Source: an uncultured Clostridia bacterium
GTDB lineage: Bacteria > Bacillota > Clostridia > Oscillospirales > Butyricicoccaceae
Direction of reading: 5' to 3'
DNA length: 64,000 bases
NCBI GenBank assembly: GCA_910586575.1
Contig: CAJUJQ010000003.1
Span: 1-64,000, forward strand
Position 1 is the first letter of the stretch; each line of letters begins with the position of its first letter. Position numbers and translations under genes: made by a program. Under the pieces are notes generated by a model. That model worked only from the letters and a program-made list of their open reading frames with translations. It was not told where the DNA came from and did not search any database. Below, one piece after another: positions 41,747-52,170 of this stretch.

Positions 41747-42187
41747 TTAGATCACCTCAGCCTTTCCGCCCGCTGCTTCGATCTTCTCCTTGGCAGAAGC
41801 GGAGAAAGCAGCCGCTTTGACGGTCAGCTTCTTGGTGATGTCGCCATTGCCCAGAATCTTGATGCCATCCTTCTCACGGGAGACAACGCCGGATTCGAGC
41901 AGCAGCTCGGTGGTGACTTCGGTGCCGTCCTCAAAACGGTTGAGGGCGGAAACATTGACCGGTGCGTAGGTCGTGCCGAAAATATTCTTAAAGCCGCGCT
42001 TCGGCAGGCGGCGCGCAAGCGGCATCTGGCCGCCTTCAAAGCCCGCGCGGACACCGCCGCCGGAACGGGCCCACTGGCCCTTGTGACCGCGGCCGGCGGT
42101 TTTGCCGTTGCCGGAGCCAGCGCCGCGACCCTTGCGGTACGGCTTCCTTGCAGAGCCATCGGCGGGCTGCAAATCATGAAGCTTCAT
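41747..42187 (-). CDS. rplO: Ribosomal protein L15
   Basis: 146 residues, [20 protein letters not shown] with the Gly-rich [20 protein letters not shown] and the C-terminal [20 protein letters not shown]. Late-assembly 50S protein. Confidence 0.97.
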   Translation of the reverse strand: MKLHDLQPADGSARKPYRKGRGAGSGNGKTAGRGHKGQWARSGGGVRAGFEGGQMPLARRLPKRGFKNIFGTTYAPVNVSALNRFEDGTEVTTELLLESGVVSREKDGIKILGNGDITKKLTVKAAAFSASAKEKIEAAGGKAEVI

Positions 42188-42192
42188 GGTCG

Positions 42193-42375
42193 TTACGCCT
42201 CCTCTACTACTTCAAGCAGGTAACCAATCTTGGCGATTTTGCCGCGGGTGCAGGCATTATCGGGCTGGATGGTTACGTCGTTGATCTTCTTCAAACCCAG
42301 AGCGTGGGCGGTAGCGATGTGCTTTTCGAGACGGCCCGCCAGGCTCTTTTTCAGGGTAATTTTCATGTTCGCCAT
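42193..42375 (-). CDS. rpmD: Ribosomal protein L30
   Basis: 60 residues, [20 protein letters not shown] and [20 protein letters not shown]. The second ATG (42375) is chosen because AGGAGG is 9 bases away; the first (42381) is too close to it. Confidence 0.95.
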   Translation of the reverse strand: MANMKITLKKSLAGRLEKHIATAHALGLKKINDVTIQPDNACTRGKIAKIGYLLEVVEEA

Positions 42376-42389
42376 TGTCATTACCCTCC

Positions 42390-42893
42390 TTACAGTTCGC
42401 TTACGTCTTTACCGCGCACGGCAGCGACCTGCGCCGCGTCACGCATGGACTTGAGGCCCTCGATCGTCGCGATTACGACGTTCTGCGGGTTGTTGGAGCG
42501 CAGGCACTTGGTACGGATGTCCTTGATGCCCGCCATTTCGACCACGGCACGGACCGCGCCGCCGGCGATCACGCCGGTACCGGGAGCAGCAGGCTTCAGG
42601 AGCACGCGCCCCGCACCGAACTCACCGATGACCTCATGAGGGATGGTGCTGCCCTTGGTGGTGACTTTAATCAGGTTTTTCTTTGCCGCGTCGATGCCCT
42701 TGCGGATCGCGTCCGGGACTTCAGCAGCCTTGCCGAGGCCGTAGCCCACGGTGCCCTTGCCGTCGCCGACAACGATGAGCGCCGAGAACTTCATGACGCG
42801 GCCGCCCTTGACGGTCTTGGATACGCGGTTGAGCGCAACAACGGTTTCTTTGAACTCGTCCTCGCGCTTGTCATTTCGATCAAACTTAGCCAT
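42390..42893 (-). CDS. rpsE: Ribosomal protein S5
   Basis: 167 residues. The double-stranded RNA-binding-like N terminus is [20 protein letters not shown], then [20 protein letters not shown]. The C-terminal domain contains [20 protein letters not shown]. Body protein of 30S important for accuracy. Confidence 0.98.
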   Translation of the reverse strand: MAKFDRNDKREDEFKETVVALNRVSKTVKGGRVMKFSALIVVGDGKGTVGYGLGKAAEVPDAIRKGIDAAKKNLIKVTTKGSTIPHEVIGEFGAGRVLLKPAAPGTGVIAGGAVRAVVEMAGIKDIRTKCLRSNNPQNVVIATIEGLKSMRDAAQVAAVRGKDVSEL

Positions 42894-42911
42894 GTTGAAC
42901 CTCCTCCCGGC

Positions 42912-43271
42912 TTAAAACTGCAGGCCGCCCTCGCGGGCGCCCTCCGCGAGTTCCTTGACCCGCCCGTGGTACAGATAGCCGCCGCGGTCAAACACGACGT
43001 TCTCAATGCCCTTGGCCTTGCAGCGCTCTGCAATCACCTGGCCGATCTTCTTGGCGGCGTCCTTGTTGCCGCCGTACCCGGCGAAGTCCTTCTCTACAGT
43101 CGAAGCGGAAGCGATGGTCACGCCGTTGACATCGTCAATGACCTGCGCGTAGATGTTCTTCGAGCTTCTGAACACATCGAGGCGCGGACGCTCGGGCGTG
43201 CCGCTGACCTTGCTGCGTACCCTCTTATGGCGCTTCAGGCGCGCCTTATTGGAATCTTTCTTAGCAACCAT
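42912..43271 (-). CDS. rplR: Ribosomal protein L18
   Basis: 119 residues, basic N terminus ([20 protein letters not shown]), then [20 protein letters not shown] and [20 protein letters not shown]. Binds 5S rRNA in the central protuberance with L5. Confidence 0.98.
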   Translation of the reverse strand: MVAKKDSNKARLKRHKRVRSKVSGTPERPRLDVFRSSKNIYAQVIDDVNGVTIASASTVEKDFAGYGGNKDAAKKIGQVIAERCKAKGIENVVFDRGGYLYHGRVKELAEGAREGGLQF

Positions 43272-43290
43272 TTAAGCACACTCCCCTTTC

Positions 43291-43836
43291 TTACTTCTTC
43301 TTGCTGCCGGTCTTGCCTTCCTTGCGGCGGATATGCTCGTCGGCGTACTTGATGCCCTTGCCCTTGTAGGGTTCCGGCGGACGCTTCTCGCGGATTTCCG
43401 CTGCAAACTGGCCAACCTGCTGCTTATCGGGACCGGAAATGATGATCTTGTTTGCGGAGGGGCACTCAATGGTGATGCCATCGACCTCGGAAACAACGAC
43501 CTGATGGGAGTAGCCCAGGTTCATAACCAGATCCTTACCGGTTTTCTGCACGCGGTAACCAACACCATTAACCTCAAGCTCTTTCTTAAAGCCATCGGTT
43601 ACGCCGACCACCATATTATGGATGAGACTGCGGGTGAGTCCGTGCAGGGCGCGGTTCTGTTTCTCGTCGTTGGGGCGGGTGACAAGGATTTCATTGCCCT
43701 CGACGGTAACGGTCATATTGGGGTGTACGGTGCGCTTAAGCTCCACCTTGGGGCCCTTCACGGAAACCTCGCTGCCGCTTACGGTAACGGTGACGCCGAC
43801 AGGGATGGCGATGGGCATTCTGCCAATTCTCGACAT
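43291..43836 (-). CDS. rplF: Ribosomal protein L6
   Basis: 181 residues, MSRIGRMPIAIPVGVTVTVS, two related domains, C-terminal KRPPEPYKGKGIKYADEHIR. Lies near the factor-binding site of 50S. GGAGGG before ATG 43836. Confidence 0.98.
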   Translation of the reverse strand: MSRIGRMPIAIPVGVTVTVSGSEVSVKGPKVELKRTVHPNMTVTVEGNEILVTRPNDEKQNRALHGLTRSLIHNMVVGVTDGFKKELEVNGVGYRVQKTGKDLVMNLGYSHQVVVSEVDGITIECPSANKIIISGPDKQQVGQFAAEIREKRPPEPYKGKGIKYADEHIRRKEGKTGSKKK

Positions 43837-43850
43837 AGTGAATTCCCTCC

Positions 43851-44249
43851 TTACCAGACGAACGCGAGGACTTCACCGCCGACGTTCAGCTCGCGAGCCT
43901 TCTTGTCGGTCATGACGCCCTTTGAGGTGGATACGATGGCGACGCCGAGTCCGCGCAGCACCTTGGGCAGCTCCTGCGCGCCCGCGTAAACGCGGAGACC
44001 GGGCTTGGAAACGCGCTTGAGGCCGGTAATGGCCTTCTGGCGGTTCTGGCCGTACTTGAGGGTGACGCGGATGATACCCTGCGTGCCGTCGTCGATGATC
44101 TGAAACGCTTTGATGTAGCCCTCGTCGAGCAGAATCTGCGCGATGGACTTTTTCATCTTGCTGGCCGGGACGTCCACGCTCTCATGGCGTGCAGAACCGG
44201 CGTTGCGGATACGGGTGAGCATATCCGCGATGGGATCAGTGATCTGCAT
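43851..44249 (-). CDS. rpsH: Ribosomal protein S8
   Basis: 132 residues, [20 protein letters not shown] and the C-terminal [20 protein letters not shown]. Binds the central domain of 16S rRNA. Here it is the first gene after an 886-bp gap and seems to have its own promoter (44659-44630). Confidence 0.98.
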   Translation of the reverse strand: MQITDPIADMLTRIRNAGSARHESVDVPASKMKKSIAQILLDEGYIKAFQIIDDGTQGIIRVTLKYGQNRQKAITGLKRVSKPGLRVYAGAQELPKVLRGLGVAIVSTSKGVMTDKKARELNVGGEVLAFVW

Positions 44250-44379
44250 TTACTTTTGCTCCTCTCGAAGTTAGGAGGCCGTTCAGGCAATCGTCCCGCC
44301 GATTATCCTGCGTTCCCCCCACTTTTCAAATTTCCCCCACCGCAGCCTTTCCACAGTGGGTGCCTGGGGAATCGGTCAT

Positions 44380-44545
44380 GTCATGCCCTCCGCAGGCGGC
44401 GCCAAGAGGGCGCTGCCCCTTGGAACCCCGCGCCTTCGCGGCGAGCGCCAGAGGCCCTGCCTCTGGACTCCGCTGGGGCGTAAGCCCCAGACCCCGAGAT
44501 GCTCCGCATCTCACTTCCGCTTCGGCGGGGACGGGGGATTTCCCC
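44380..44545 (-). repeat. Array of tight hairpins in the rpsH leader
   Basis: Successive perfect stems: CCAGAGGC/GCCTCTGG (44448-44466), CTGGGGC/GCCCCAG (44473-44490), GAGATGC/GCATCTC (44496-44512), GGGGGA/TCCCCC (44532-44545). Loops are 2 to 4 bases. The first stem and its flank GCGCCAGAGG..CCTCTGGACTCC match the core of the MITE at 16583-16800. Confidence 0.6.
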
Positions 44546-44629
44546 CTGCGTCATCCGCGCGCGGCGCTTTGACATTTCCGAAGGATATAACGAATTGTTG
44601 GTCCAAAGTCCCACTCAGGCCAACAATTT

Positions 44630-44659
44630 ATTATAGCATGATTTTAGTGCGTTTTACAA
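44630..44659 (-). promoter_or_regulatory. Promoter inside the ribosomal cluster, before rpsH
   Basis: Read leftward: TTGTAA (44659-44654), 18 bp, TATAAT (44635-44630). It would give a leader of about 370 bases to rpsH. Confidence 0.6.
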
Positions 44660-44745
44660 GGGTCATTTTGCCGTATTTTCGCTCCCAAACGGGGGTTTAA
44701 CCGTCGCTTTTAGCTAATTGCTGCCGGATATCCTGCCTAGACCGG

Positions 44746-44780
44746 CAAAAAACCGCTGGCAAAACGACGCCAGCGGTTTC
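44746..44780 (-). terminator. Terminator after rpsN transcript
   Basis: On the minus strand AAACCGCTGGC (44779-44769) pairs with GCCAGCGGTTT (44760-44750), followed by TTTGCC. It should end transcription coming from rpsJ-rpsN. Confidence 0.7.
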
Positions 44781-44869
44781 CCGCCGGACGTTCATGCGGT
44801 GGCCGCACTGCCCCGCAGCACCGGCGGCAAGCAGTCAAAAACCAGCGATAGCCGTATAAGCGGGCTTCC

Positions 44870-45130
44870 GCCGCGAAGCAAGCGAAACGCGGAACGAAGT
44901 TCCGCGAAACCCGCGCGATGCCGCGGCAGCGGCGAGTCCGTAACCCCCGCGCCGCAACGCGCATCCAATCCGCTGCCCTGCGGCGGTAAAATCCGGCAAT
45001 CGCATTGTCGGATTTTACACCTTAGCCGGAGCGGAGTGTACCGCCGCCGCGCGGCGGTGCATGGAGCGCAGCCCGCACGTCGGCGGAGCCCCCTTCGATG
45101 AAAATCCGCAGGTTTTCATCGAGCGGAAGG
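44870..45130. repeat. GC-rich hairpin repeat between rpsN and rpsH
   Basis: Core 44943-44986 matches 38027-38070. The stem CGATGAAAA (45095-45103) / TTTTCATCG (45113-45121) has a loop containing TCCGCAG, as in the other spacer. No gene seen in 44781-45135. Confidence 0.65.
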
Positions 45131-45135
45131 TGTCG

Positions 45136-45321
45136 TTACCACGACGCCTTCCGCACGCCCGGGATCTGGCCCTTATAAGCCAGCTCGCGGAAGCAGATAC
45201 GGCAAATGCCGTAGTTGCGCAGGTATGCGTGCGGACGGCCGCAAATCTTGCAGCGGTTATAATGCCGGGACGAGAACTTCGGAGTCTTCTGCTGCTTGAG
45301 TACCATTGCCTTCTTCGCCAT
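45136..45321 (-). CDS. rpsN: Ribosomal protein S14, zinc type
   Basis: 61 residues, [20 protein letters not shown], zinc site CKIC and CRIC. Head protein of 30S. The short zinc-binding version is usual in Firmicutes. Followed by a terminator and a long spacer instead of rpsH. Confidence 0.97.
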   Translation of the reverse strand: MAKKAMVLKQQKTPKFSSRHYNRCKICGRPHAYLRNYGICRICFRELAYKGQIPGVRKASW

Positions 45322-45335
45322 GTGAATCCTCCTCC

Positions 45336-45878
45336 TTACTTCGCGAACGGAGCGCCCAGCAGGCTGAGCAACTCGCGCGCTTCTTCGTCGGCCTTCGCGG
45401 TCGTGCAGATAACCACGTCCATGCCGCGTACCTTGTCAATCTGGTCATACGAGATTTCCGGGAAAATCAGCTGTTCCTTCAGGCCCAGCGCATAGTTGCC
45501 GCGCCCGTCGAACGCGTCCGCGCTGATGCCGCGGAAGTCGCGCACACGCGGCAGCGCCACGTTAAACAGACGGTCCAGGAATTCCCACATACGATCCCCG
45601 CGCAGCGTGACCTTGACGCCAACCGGCATGCCCTCGCGCAGCTTGAAGTTCGCAACCGACTTCTTCGCGTTCGTAACCACCGGCTTCTGGCCCGTAATCG
45701 CTGTAATATCACGCACAACAGCCTCGAATACCTTCGAGTTGCCGTACGCTTCCTTGCCGCAGCCCACGTTTACGACAATCTTGTCGAGCTTCGGGATCTG
45801 CATGACGCTCTTGTACTCGAATTTCTTCATCAGGGCGGGTGCAATCTCTGCGGTGTATTTATCCTTCAAATTAGGCAT
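45336..45878 (-). CDS. rplE: Ribosomal protein L5
   Basis: 180 residues, [20 protein letters not shown] and [21 protein letters not shown]-terminal [20 protein letters not shown]. Binds 5S rRNA and contacts S13 across the subunits. Confidence 0.98.
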   Translation of the reverse strand: MPNLKDKYTAEIAPALMKKFEYKSVMQIPKLDKIVVNVGCGKEAYGNSKVFEAVVRDITAITGQKPVVTNAKKSVANFKLREGMPVGVKVTLRGDRMWEFLDRLFNVALPRVRDFRGISADAFDGRGNYALGLKEQLIFPEISYDQIDKVRGMDVVICTTAKADEEARELLSLLGAPFAK

Positions 45879-45896
45879 AGCTTCCGTTTCCCTCCC

Positions 45897-46214
45897 TTAC
45901 AGTGTCTCGCCGCAGTGCTTGCAGACTACGGCCTTTTTGCCGTCCGCCAGCAGCTTGTGCGCCGGACGCGTCGGCTTGTCGCACTTCGGGCATACGCGCA
46001 TCACCTTGCACGCGCGCAACGCGCCCTCGCGCTTCACAATGCCGCCGGTCTCACCCTGGCGGCGCGGCTTTACATGGCAGGTGAGCATGTTGACGCCTTC
46101 CAGCACAACCATGCCCTTCTTTACGTTCACGGAAAGGACCTTGCCGCGCTTGCCCTTTTCCTTGCCAGAAAGGACGACTGCGGTGTCGCCCGTCTTTACA
46201 TGCAGTGTGTTCAT
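45897..46214 (-). CDS. rplX: Ribosomal protein L24
   Basis: 105 residues with a KOW domain (VKTGDTAVVLSGKEKGKRGK). The C terminus carries CPKC and CKHC zinc-ribbon pairs (VMRVCPKCDKPTRPAHK, AVVCKHCGETL). Early 50S assembly protein. Confidence 0.97.
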   Translation of the reverse strand: MNTLHVKTGDTAVVLSGKEKGKRGKVLSVNVKKGMVVLEGVNMLTCHVKPRRQGETGGIVKREGALRACKVMRVCPKCDKPTRPAHKLLADGKKAVVCKHCGETL

Positions 46215-46230
46215 TGTTCCGCGGCCCTCC

Positions 46231-46599
46231 TTACAGTACTTCCGGCGCGAGCGACAGGATCTTCATGTAGTCCTTGTCGCGCAGCTCGCGCGCTACAGGC
46301 CCAAAGATACGGGTGCCCCTCGGGTTCTTATCCTCACGGATGATAACCGCCGCGTTCTCGTCAAAGCGGATATAGCTGCCGTCCGCGCGGCGCAGGCCCT
46401 TCACAGAACGGACGATAACCGCCTTCACAACGTCGCCCTTCTTGACGCCGCCGCCCGGCGTCGCCTTGCGCACCGAGCAGACGATAACGTCGCCGATATT
46501 GCCGTAACGGCGGGTAGAGCCACCGAGCACGCGGATGCACTTCAGCTCCTTCGCGCCGCTGTTGTCAGCCGCGCGCAGAAAAGTTTCCTGCTGGATCAT
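46231..46599 (-). CDS. rplN: Ribosomal protein L14
   Basis: 122 residues, [20 protein letters not shown], core [21 protein letters not shown]-terminal [11 protein letters not shown]. Forms an inter-subunit bridge. Confidence 0.98.
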   Translation of the reverse strand: MIQQETFLRAADNSGAKELKCIRVLGGSTRRYGNIGDVIVCSVRKATPGGGVKKGDVVKAVIVRSVKGLRRADGSYIRFDENAAVIIREDKNPRGTRIFGPVARELRDKDYMKILSLAPEVL

Positions 46600-46611
46600 G
46601 TGCTCTCCTCC

Positions 46612-46869
46612 TTACTTCGCCTTCTCGATGATCTCGACCAGGCGCCACCGCTTATCCTTGGACAGCGGGCGGGTCTCCATCACCTTCACCTTGTCGCCGG
46701 TCCTGCACTCGTTGTTCTCGTCGTGCGCCTTCAGCTTATAGGTGCGTTTGATTACCTTCTTATACAGAGGATGCTGTACGCTGTCCTCAATCGCAACGAC
46801 AATGGTCTTGTCCATCTTATCGGAAACGACCTTGCCGGTCCTGGTTTTGCGTAACGCTCTCTCGCTCAA
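46612..46869 (-). CDS. rpsQ: Ribosomal protein S17
   Basis: 85 residues, OB fold with [20 protein letters not shown] and [19 protein letters not shown]. Primary 16S rRNA-binding protein. Confidence 0.98.
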   Translation of the reverse strand: MSERALRKTRTGKVVSDKMDKTIVVAIEDSVQHPLYKKVIKRTYKLKAHDENNECRTGDKVKVMETRPLSKDKRWRLVEIIEKAK

Positions 46870-46884
46870 CTTCGCTTACCTCCC

Positions 46885-47082
46885 TTACTTTGCCGCAAGC
46901 TGAAGCTCGCGGAGAACGGTGTTGACACGCGCGATGTCGCGCTTGACCTCAGAAATCTTGTTGACGTTTTCCAGCTTGTTGGTCGCATGCTGAAGCCGCA
47001 GGTTAAAGAGGTCCTTCTTCAGCTCGCCGAGCTTGGTCGTCAGCTCTTCCGCCGACAGCTCTCTAATCTCTTTTGCCTTCAT
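46885..47082 (-). CDS. rpmC: Ribosomal protein L29
   Basis: 65 residues, [20 protein letters not shown]. Two-helix protein near the tunnel exit. The second of two adjacent ATGs is preferred from spacing to GGTGG; either overlaps the rplP stop. Confidence 0.96.
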   Translation of the reverse strand: MKAKEIRELSAEELTTKLGELKKDLFNLRLQHATNKLENVNKISEVKRDIARVNTVLRELQLAAK

Positions 47083-47510
47083 CATCCTTCACCACCAATC
47101 TTGGTTTCACGGGTCACAAACTTGGTCTTGACCGGCAGCTTATGGCTGGCCAGACGCAGCGCCTCACGGGCAATTTCTTCCGATACGCCCGCAATTTCAA
47201 ACAGCACGCGGCCCGGCTTGACGACGGCTACCCAATACTCCGGGGAACCTTTACCGGAACCCATTCGGGTTTCGGCAGGCTTCTGCGTAACCGGCTTGTC
47301 GGGGAAAATCTTGATCCATACCTGGCCGCCGCGCTTGATATAACGCGTCATAGCGATACGGGCCGCCTCAATCTGGTTCGAGGTGATCCATGCCGGCTCG
47401 GTCGCCGCAATACCGTAATCACCATAGGCGACGAAGTTGCCGCGGGTGGCCTTGCCCTTCAGGCGGCCTCTGTGCACGCGGCGGTATTTAACTCTCTTGG
47501 GGAGCAGCAT
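47082..47510 (-). CDS. rplP: Ribosomal protein L16
   Basis: 142 residues, [40 protein letters not shown] and [20 protein letters not shown]. Lies at the A-site tRNA elbow. ATG 47510 overlaps the rpsC stop (TAATG). Confidence 0.98.
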   Translation of the reverse strand: MLLPKRVKYRRVHRGRLKGKATRGNFVAYGDYGIAATEPAWITSNQIEAARIAMTRYIKRGGQVWIKIFPDKPVTQKPAETRMGSGKGSPEYWVAVVKPGRVLFEIAGVSEEIAREALRLASHKLPVKTKFVTRETKIGGEG

Positions 47511-48286
47511 TAGCGGTTGCCTCCTTCCTGCTGACGGGGCGCGCGGCGCTCACCGCGGTCACCCCTGCGGCGGCGGTCGCCGTCACGGCGGTCGCGACGG
47601 TCGCGGCGCTCAAACGCCGGCTTCGGCGCTTCGATCGAACGGCCCAGGCGCGGACCGCCGGTCAGCACCTCGCCCTTGTAAATCCATACCTTACAGCCGA
47701 TGCGGCCATAGGTGGTGTTCGCCTCCGCGAAGCCGTAATCGATATCGGCACGCAGGGTCTGCAGCGGGATGGTGCCCTCATGATAATGCTCGGTACGCGC
47801 GATTTCCGCGCCGCCCAGACGGCCCGAGCAGCAGGTCTTGATGCCCTTCGCGCCCATGCGCATCGCGCGGCCCATCGACTGCTTCATCGCGCGGCGGAAG
47901 GAAATACGCTTCTCCAGCTGCGCGGCAATGTTCTCCGCAACCAGCTGCGCGTTGGTGTCGGGGTTCTTGATTTCGATGATGTTGATCTTGACCGGCTTGC
48001 CGATGCGCTTGGCAACGTCCGCCTGGAGCTTTTCAATCTCCGCGCCGCCCTTGCCGATCACGATGCCCGGACGCGCGCACTGGATAAAGATCCGCACTTC
48101 CTTGTTCGTCCGCTCGATCTCAATTGCCGGTACGCCCGCAGCGTACAGCAGCTTCTTGAGGTAGTCGCGGATCTGATGGTCTTCCACGAGGAGGTCGCCG
48201 AACTCATTATCCTTCGCGAACCAACGGGAATCCCAATTCTTAATAACGCCCACACGAAGCCCGTGCGGATTAACCTTCTGGCCCAT
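47510..48286 (-). CDS. rpsC: Ribosomal protein S3
   Basis: 258 residues, [22 protein letters not shown] domain with [20 protein letters not shown]. The C-terminal tail after residue 215 is an Arg/Asp/Gly-rich extension ([20 protein letters not shown]), longer than usual. Part of the mRNA entry channel. Confidence 0.97.
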   Translation of the reverse strand: MGQKVNPHGLRVGVIKNWDSRWFAKDNEFGDLLVEDHQIRDYLKKLLYAAGVPAIEIERTNKEVRIFIQCARPGIVIGKGGAEIEKLQADVAKRIGKPVKINIIEIKNPDTNAQLVAENIAAQLEKRISFRRAMKQSMGRAMRMGAKGIKTCCSGRLGGAEIARTEHYHEGTIPLQTLRADIDYGFAEANTTYGRIGCKVWIYKGEVLTGGPRLGRSIEAPKPAFERRDRRDRRDGDRRRRGDRGERRAPRQQEGGNR

Positions 48287-48300
48287 TGTTTACCCTCCTC

Positions 48301-48636
48301 TTACTCTTTCTCTGCCAGCACGACGGTCACGTGCGAGGTACGCTTCAGGATGCGGAACGCACGGCCCTGCGCGCGCGGCATCACGCGCTTCATCACGGGG
48401 CCAGGCGCTACGTGCGCTTCCTTGACGTACAGCTCTTCGCCGTCCATGTTGAAGTTGTTCTCAGCGTTTGCCATCGCGCTTTTCAGCAGCTTGGACATCA
48501 CCTCAGAGGCGGCCTTCGGGGTATTCTCGACGATTGCCATGGCCGTATACGCGTCCTTGCCGCGGATCAGGTCGCACAGCAGCTTCATCTTGCGGGGGGT
48601 CATGCGGACGTTCCTTACGATCGCTTTTGCTTCCAT
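48301..48636 (-). CDS. rplV: Ribosomal protein L22
   Basis: 111 residues, [20 protein letters not shown] and [20 protein letters not shown], with the hairpin that lines the exit tunnel. Confidence 0.98.
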   Translation of the reverse strand: MEAKAIVRNVRMTPRKMKLLCDLIRGKDAYTAMAIVENTPKAASEVMSKLLKSAMANAENNFNMDGEELYVKEAHVAPGPVMKRVMPRAQGRAFRILKRTSHVTVVLAEKE

Positions 48637-48653
48637 GTTACTTTACCTCCCCC

Positions 48654-48935
48654 TTACTTGCCGTTGTTGGAGGTCTTGCTGCCCGCATGCCCTCTGTAGG
48701 TGCGGGTCGGCGCAAACTCACCCAGCTTATGGCCGACCATATCCTCGGTCACATAGACCGGGACATGCTTGCGGCCGTCGTGTACGGCAATGGTATGCCC
48801 GACGAACTCGGGGAAAATCGTAGAGGCGCGGGACCAGGTCTTAACAACCTTCTTCTCGCCGCTCTCGTTCATAGCGGTCACCCTTTTGTAAAGCTCAGGA
48901 GCCACAAAGGGGCCTTTCTTAACGCTTCTGCCCAT
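48654..48935 (-). CDS. rpsS: Ribosomal protein S19
   Basis: 93 residues, [41 protein letters not shown]-terminal [16 protein letters not shown]. Head protein near the A site. Confidence 0.98.
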   Translation of the reverse strand: MGRSVKKGPFVAPELYKRVTAMNESGEKKVVKTWSRASTIFPEFVGHTIAVHDGRKHVPVYVTEDMVGHKLGEFAPTRTYRGHAGSKTSNNGK

Positions 48936-48953
48936 GTTTCCTGTCTCCTTTCC

Positions 48954-49784
48954 TTACTTACCGTTACGCCGCCGCACAATCTGCTTGTCGGTGCGGCTCT
49001 TCTTCTTACGGGTCTTGTAACCCATCGCGGGCTTGCCCCACGGGGTAACCGGGGACGGGCGCCCGATCGGGCTCTTGCCTTCGCCGCCGCCGTGCGGGTG
49101 GTCGCAGGGGTTCATAACCGAGCCGCGGACGGTCGGGCGGATCCCCATGTGGCGGGTACGGCCGGCCTTGCCGAGCTGGACATTGGAATGATCCTGGTTG
49201 CCAACCTGGCCAATGGTCGCCTTGCATTCCAGGCGGATATAACGCACCTCGCCGGAGGGCAGGCGGACCTGCGCGCGGCCGTTCTCCTTCGCCATCAGCT
49301 GCGCTGCCACGCCCGCCGAGCGGACCAGCTGCGCACCCTTGCCGGGATACAGCTCGATGTTGTGGATGACGGTACCGACCGGGATGTTCGCGATCGGCAG
49401 GCAGTTGCCGGGCTTGATATCGGCATCCGGGCCGGATACGACCAGATAGCCGATTTTGAGGCCTTCGGGCGCGAGGATGTAGCTCTTCGTGCCGTCCTCA
49501 TATTCGATCAGCGCGATGTTTGCCGAGCGGTTCGGATCGTACTCGATGGTCTTGACGGTCGCGTTGCCGGCCTTCTGGCGCTTAAAGTCAATAATGCGGT
49601 ATTTCTGCTTGTTGCCGCCGCCATGGTGGCGGACAGTGATGCGGCCGTAGCTGTTGCGCCCGGCGTGCTTTTTCAGCTTTTCGAGAAGGCTCTTCTCGGG
49701 CTTCACCTTGGACAGCCCTGCGTTCGACAGGACGCTCATGTTCCTGCGCGAGGGTGTCGTCGGGTTGAAAGTCTTAATCGCCAT
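48954..49784 (-). CDS. rplB: Ribosomal protein L2
   Basis: 276 residues, [40 protein letters not shown], and the conserved C-terminal [20 protein letters not shown] near the peptidyl transferase centre. Confidence 0.98.
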   Translation of the reverse strand: MAIKTFNPTTPSRRNMSVLSNAGLSKVKPEKSLLEKLKKHAGRNSYGRITVRHHGGGNKQKYRIIDFKRQKAGNATVKTIEYDPNRSANIALIEYEDGTKSYILAPEGLKIGYLVVSGPDADIKPGNCLPIANIPVGTVIHNIELYPGKGAQLVRSAGVAAQLMAKENGRAQVRLPSGEVRYIRLECKATIGQVGNQDHSNVQLGKAGRTRHMGIRPTVRGSVMNPCDHPHGGGEGKSPIGRPSPVTPWGKPAMGYKTRKKKSRTDKQIVRRRNGK

Positions 49785-49891
49785 AGTGGTGTTTCAACTC
49801 CTTAATACTGTTCCTTATCGGGGTGTCTTCCCCATAACCTGCGCGGCGCGCCGTCCACCGGCCCCGCGCCTTCCTCCGCAAGCCCGGGAGC

Positions 49892-50185
49892 TTACATCAT
49901 ATTCTCGAAGATTTCAATGCCCTTGGAATCCTCGGTCAGCGTGACGACCGCTTTCTTGGTGGCCGGGGTCTTGCCCACGTGCACGCCCATGCGCTTCCAC
50001 TTGCCGGGGGTCTTGATGGTGTTGACCTTCTTGACCTTCACGCCGAAAATCTCTTCGACCGCCTTGCGGATTTCAATCTTGTTCGCGTCGCGCGCGACCT
50101 CGAACACATACTTATTGTCGGCCAGGCCCTGCATCGAGCGCTCGGTGATGACCGGCTTCCGGATAATGTCGTAAATGAATTTCAT
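49892..50185 (-). CDS. rplW: Ribosomal protein L23
   Basis: 97 residues, [20 protein letters not shown] and [20 protein letters not shown]. Docking site for trigger factor and SRP at the tunnel exit. ATG 50185 overlaps the rplD stop (TAATG). The spacer to rplB is 107 bp. Confidence 0.98.
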   Translation of the reverse strand: MKFIYDIIRKPVITERSMQGLADNKYVFEVARDANKIEIRKAVEEIFGVKVKKVNTIKTPGKWKRMGVHVGKTPATKKAVVTLTEDSKGIEIFENMM

Positions 50186-50811
50186 TACGCGTAAACCTCC
50201 TCGATCTTCGCCACTGCCGCCTTGTCGATGATGAACTTGTCGGCATTCAGGATGTCGTACACGCTCAGGGTGCTGGCAATCGTGGTGCGGACATTCGGGA
50301 TGTTCGCCGCAGACTTGACAACATTGACGCGCACCTCGGGGGTGACGACCAGGTTCTTGGAATCCTGCGCGCCGATGGCCTTCAGGAAGCCCGCGAAATT
50401 CTTGGTCTTGATTTCGCCCAGGTCGAGGCCGTCGATAACGACGATCTCGTCCGCCGCGGCCTTCGCGCTCAGCGCGGAGAGCAGCGCCAGGCGGCGGGTC
50501 TTTTTATTGAGCGAGTAGTTGTAGCTTCTCGGCTTGGGGCCCAGCGCAATACCGCCGTGGGTCCACTGGGGGGAGCGGATGGAGCCCTGGCGCGCACGGC
50601 CGGTGCCCTTCTGCCGCCACGGCTTGATGCCGCCGCCGCGCACCTCGGCGCGGGTCAGCGTGGACTGGGTGCCCTGCCGGCGGTTCGCCAGATGGTTCTT
50701 GACGGCCGCGTGCATGACCGGTACGTTCGGCTCGATGCCGAACACCGCCGCGTTCAGCTCGATTTCGCCGGTCTTTTCGCCGGACATATTATAAACTGCT
50801 ACTGTAGGCAT
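50185..50811 (-). CDS. rplD: Ribosomal protein L4
   Basis: 208 residues, [20 protein letters not shown], the tunnel loop [20 protein letters not shown] and [20 protein letters not shown]. In some bacteria L4 represses its own operon by binding the leader. Confidence 0.98.
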   Translation of the reverse strand: MPTVAVYNMSGEKTGEIELNAAVFGIEPNVPVMHAAVKNHLANRRQGTQSTLTRAEVRGGGIKPWRQKGTGRARQGSIRSPQWTHGGIALGPKPRSYNYSLNKKTRRLALLSALSAKAAADEIVVIDGLDLGEIKTKNFAGFLKAIGAQDSKNLVVTPEVRVNVVKSAANIPNVRTTIASTLSVYDILNADKFIIDKAAVAKIEEVYA

Positions 50812-50829
50812 TTCTGTTTCCTCCTCCCG

Positions 50830-51528
50830 TTACTTTCTAGCCGAAGCCTTCTGCGGGTTCTTGCTGACGCCTGCCGCCGGGCCCTTGGCAATCGGGTTCT
50901 TCTTGACGGTATCCTTCAGGTAGACGATACCGCCCTTGGGGCCGGGGATTGCGCCGCGCACGGCGATCATGTTCAGCTCGGTGTCAACCTTGACAACATC
51001 AAGGTTCTGTACCGTGACCTGCTCGTTGCCGAGATGGCCGGGCATCATTTTGCCCTTCATGATTTTGGAAGGGTCAGAGCAAGCGCCCATGGAACCCTGA
51101 TGGCGGTGCATCGGGCCAGCGCCGTGGCTCATCGGGGAGCGGCCCGCGTTCCAGCGCTTGATAACGCCCGCGAAGCCCTTGCCCTTGGAGATGCCGGTCA
51201 CGTCCACGTAATCGCCCTCGGCGAATACGTCGGCGCCCAGTACGTCGCCCACCTGGAAGGTGGAGCAGTCCTGGAGGCGGAACTCCTTGAGGTACTTTTT
51301 CAGTGCCTCACCGGCTTTCTTCAGGTGGCCAAGCTCAGGCTTGTTCAGCTTGCGCTCCTGCACGTCCTCAAAGCCGAGCTGGATGGCGTTGTAGCCTTCC
51401 TTTTCAACGGTCTTGATCTGGGTCACGACGCAGGGGCCTGCTTCGATAACGGTCACCGGGATGACCTTGCCCTCAGCGTCGAAGATCTGGGTCATGCCGA
51501 CCTTCTTGCCGATGATTGCTTTCTGCAT
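50830..51528 (-). CDS. rplC: Ribosomal protein L3
   Basis: 232 residues from ATG 51528 (AAGGAGG upstream). [60 protein letters not shown]. The C terminus ([20 protein letters not shown]) is about 20 residues longer than many homologues. Early 50S assembly protein. Confidence 0.97.
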   Translation of the reverse strand: MQKAIIGKKVGMTQIFDAEGKVIPVTVIEAGPCVVTQIKTVEKEGYNAIQLGFEDVQERKLNKPELGHLKKAGEALKKYLKEFRLQDCSTFQVGDVLGADVFAEGDYVDVTGISKGKGFAGVIKRWNAGRSPMSHGAGPMHRHQGSMGACSDPSKIMKGKMMPGHLGNEQVTVQNLDVVKVDTELNMIAVRGAIPGPKGGIVYLKDTVKKNPIAKGPAAGVSKNPQKASARK

Positions 51529-51584
51529 GGTGATATTCCTCCTTAAAAGGTTATTGGTTGACCCGCGCATTGGACTCGCGGCGC

Positions 51585-51618
51585 CAACTTGACCCTGCCG
51601 CGCGGATCGCGGCCAGGT
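51585..51618 (-). promoter_or_regulatory. Leader motif upstream of rplC
   Basis: Plus-strand 51588-51618 matches S10-leader 52274-52306 over 25 ungapped positions with four differences (both contain ATCGCGGCC). It lies 57-90 bases before rplC. Candidate r-protein binding site; see the finding. Confidence 0.5.
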
Positions 51619-51687
51619 GCAAACAGTGGGTTGGGTTAGGCCCGCCGTTTGTTTGTAAATTTTAATTGGAACCTCTATCAGGCTCCC

Positions 51688-51810
51688 TTACCGGGGTTTC
51701 GGCTTGTACTGTTCCTCGCCGGTTTCGATAAAGAGGATGAAATCATTGATTTCCTTCTCGCTCCATCCGGCGGCCCGCAGGCCTAGGAGCAGCCTTGCGA
51801 CTTCAGTCAT
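51688..51810 (-). CDS. 40-residue conserved-looking protein between rpsJ and rplC
   Basis: Frame MTEVARLLLGLRAAGWSEKE ... FILFIETGEEQYKPKPR, stop at 51688. GAAGGAG lies 11 bases before ATG 51810; a GTG at 51816 is an alternative start. The motif GLRAAGWSEKEINDFILFIE resembles short clostridial proteins with helix-turn-helix-sized helical pairs. Placement inside the S10 operon suggests high expression. Function unknown. Confidence 0.6.
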   Translation of the reverse strand: MTEVARLLLGLRAAGWSEKEINDFILFIETGEEQYKPKPR

Positions 51811-51858
51811 ATTCACGTTTGCTCCTTCTTTCCGGCCCCCCGCTGCCGGGGAAATTTC

Positions 51859-52170
51859 TTAAAGCTTAATTTCGATATCGACGCCCGCCGGAAGGTCAAG
51901 GCTCATCAGGCTCTCGACGGTCTTCTGCGCCGGGTTCAGGATGTCGATCAGGCGCTTGTGGGTGCGGCGCTCGAACTGCTCGCGGCTGTCCTTATATTTG
52001 TGCACCGCGCGCAGGATGGTGATGATCTCGCGCTCGGTCGGCAGCGGGATCGGGCCGGACACCTTCGCGCCCGTGCGCTTGGCTGCCTCAACGATCTTCT
52101 CGGCGCTCTGGTCGATCAGCTCGTGGTCGTAAGCTTTCAGACGGATACGGATTCTTTCTGCGTTTGCCAT
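51859..52170 (-). CDS. rpsJ: Ribosomal protein S10
   Basis: 103 residues, [60 protein letters not shown]. Head protein; also forms part of NusB/NusE antitermination complexes. First gene of the cluster. AGGAGG before ATG 52170. Confidence 0.98.
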   Translation of the reverse strand: MANAERIRIRLKAYDHELIDQSAEKIVEAAKRTGAKVSGPIPLPTEREIITILRAVHKYKDSREQFERRTHKRLIDILNPAQKTVESLMSLDLPAGVDIEIKL

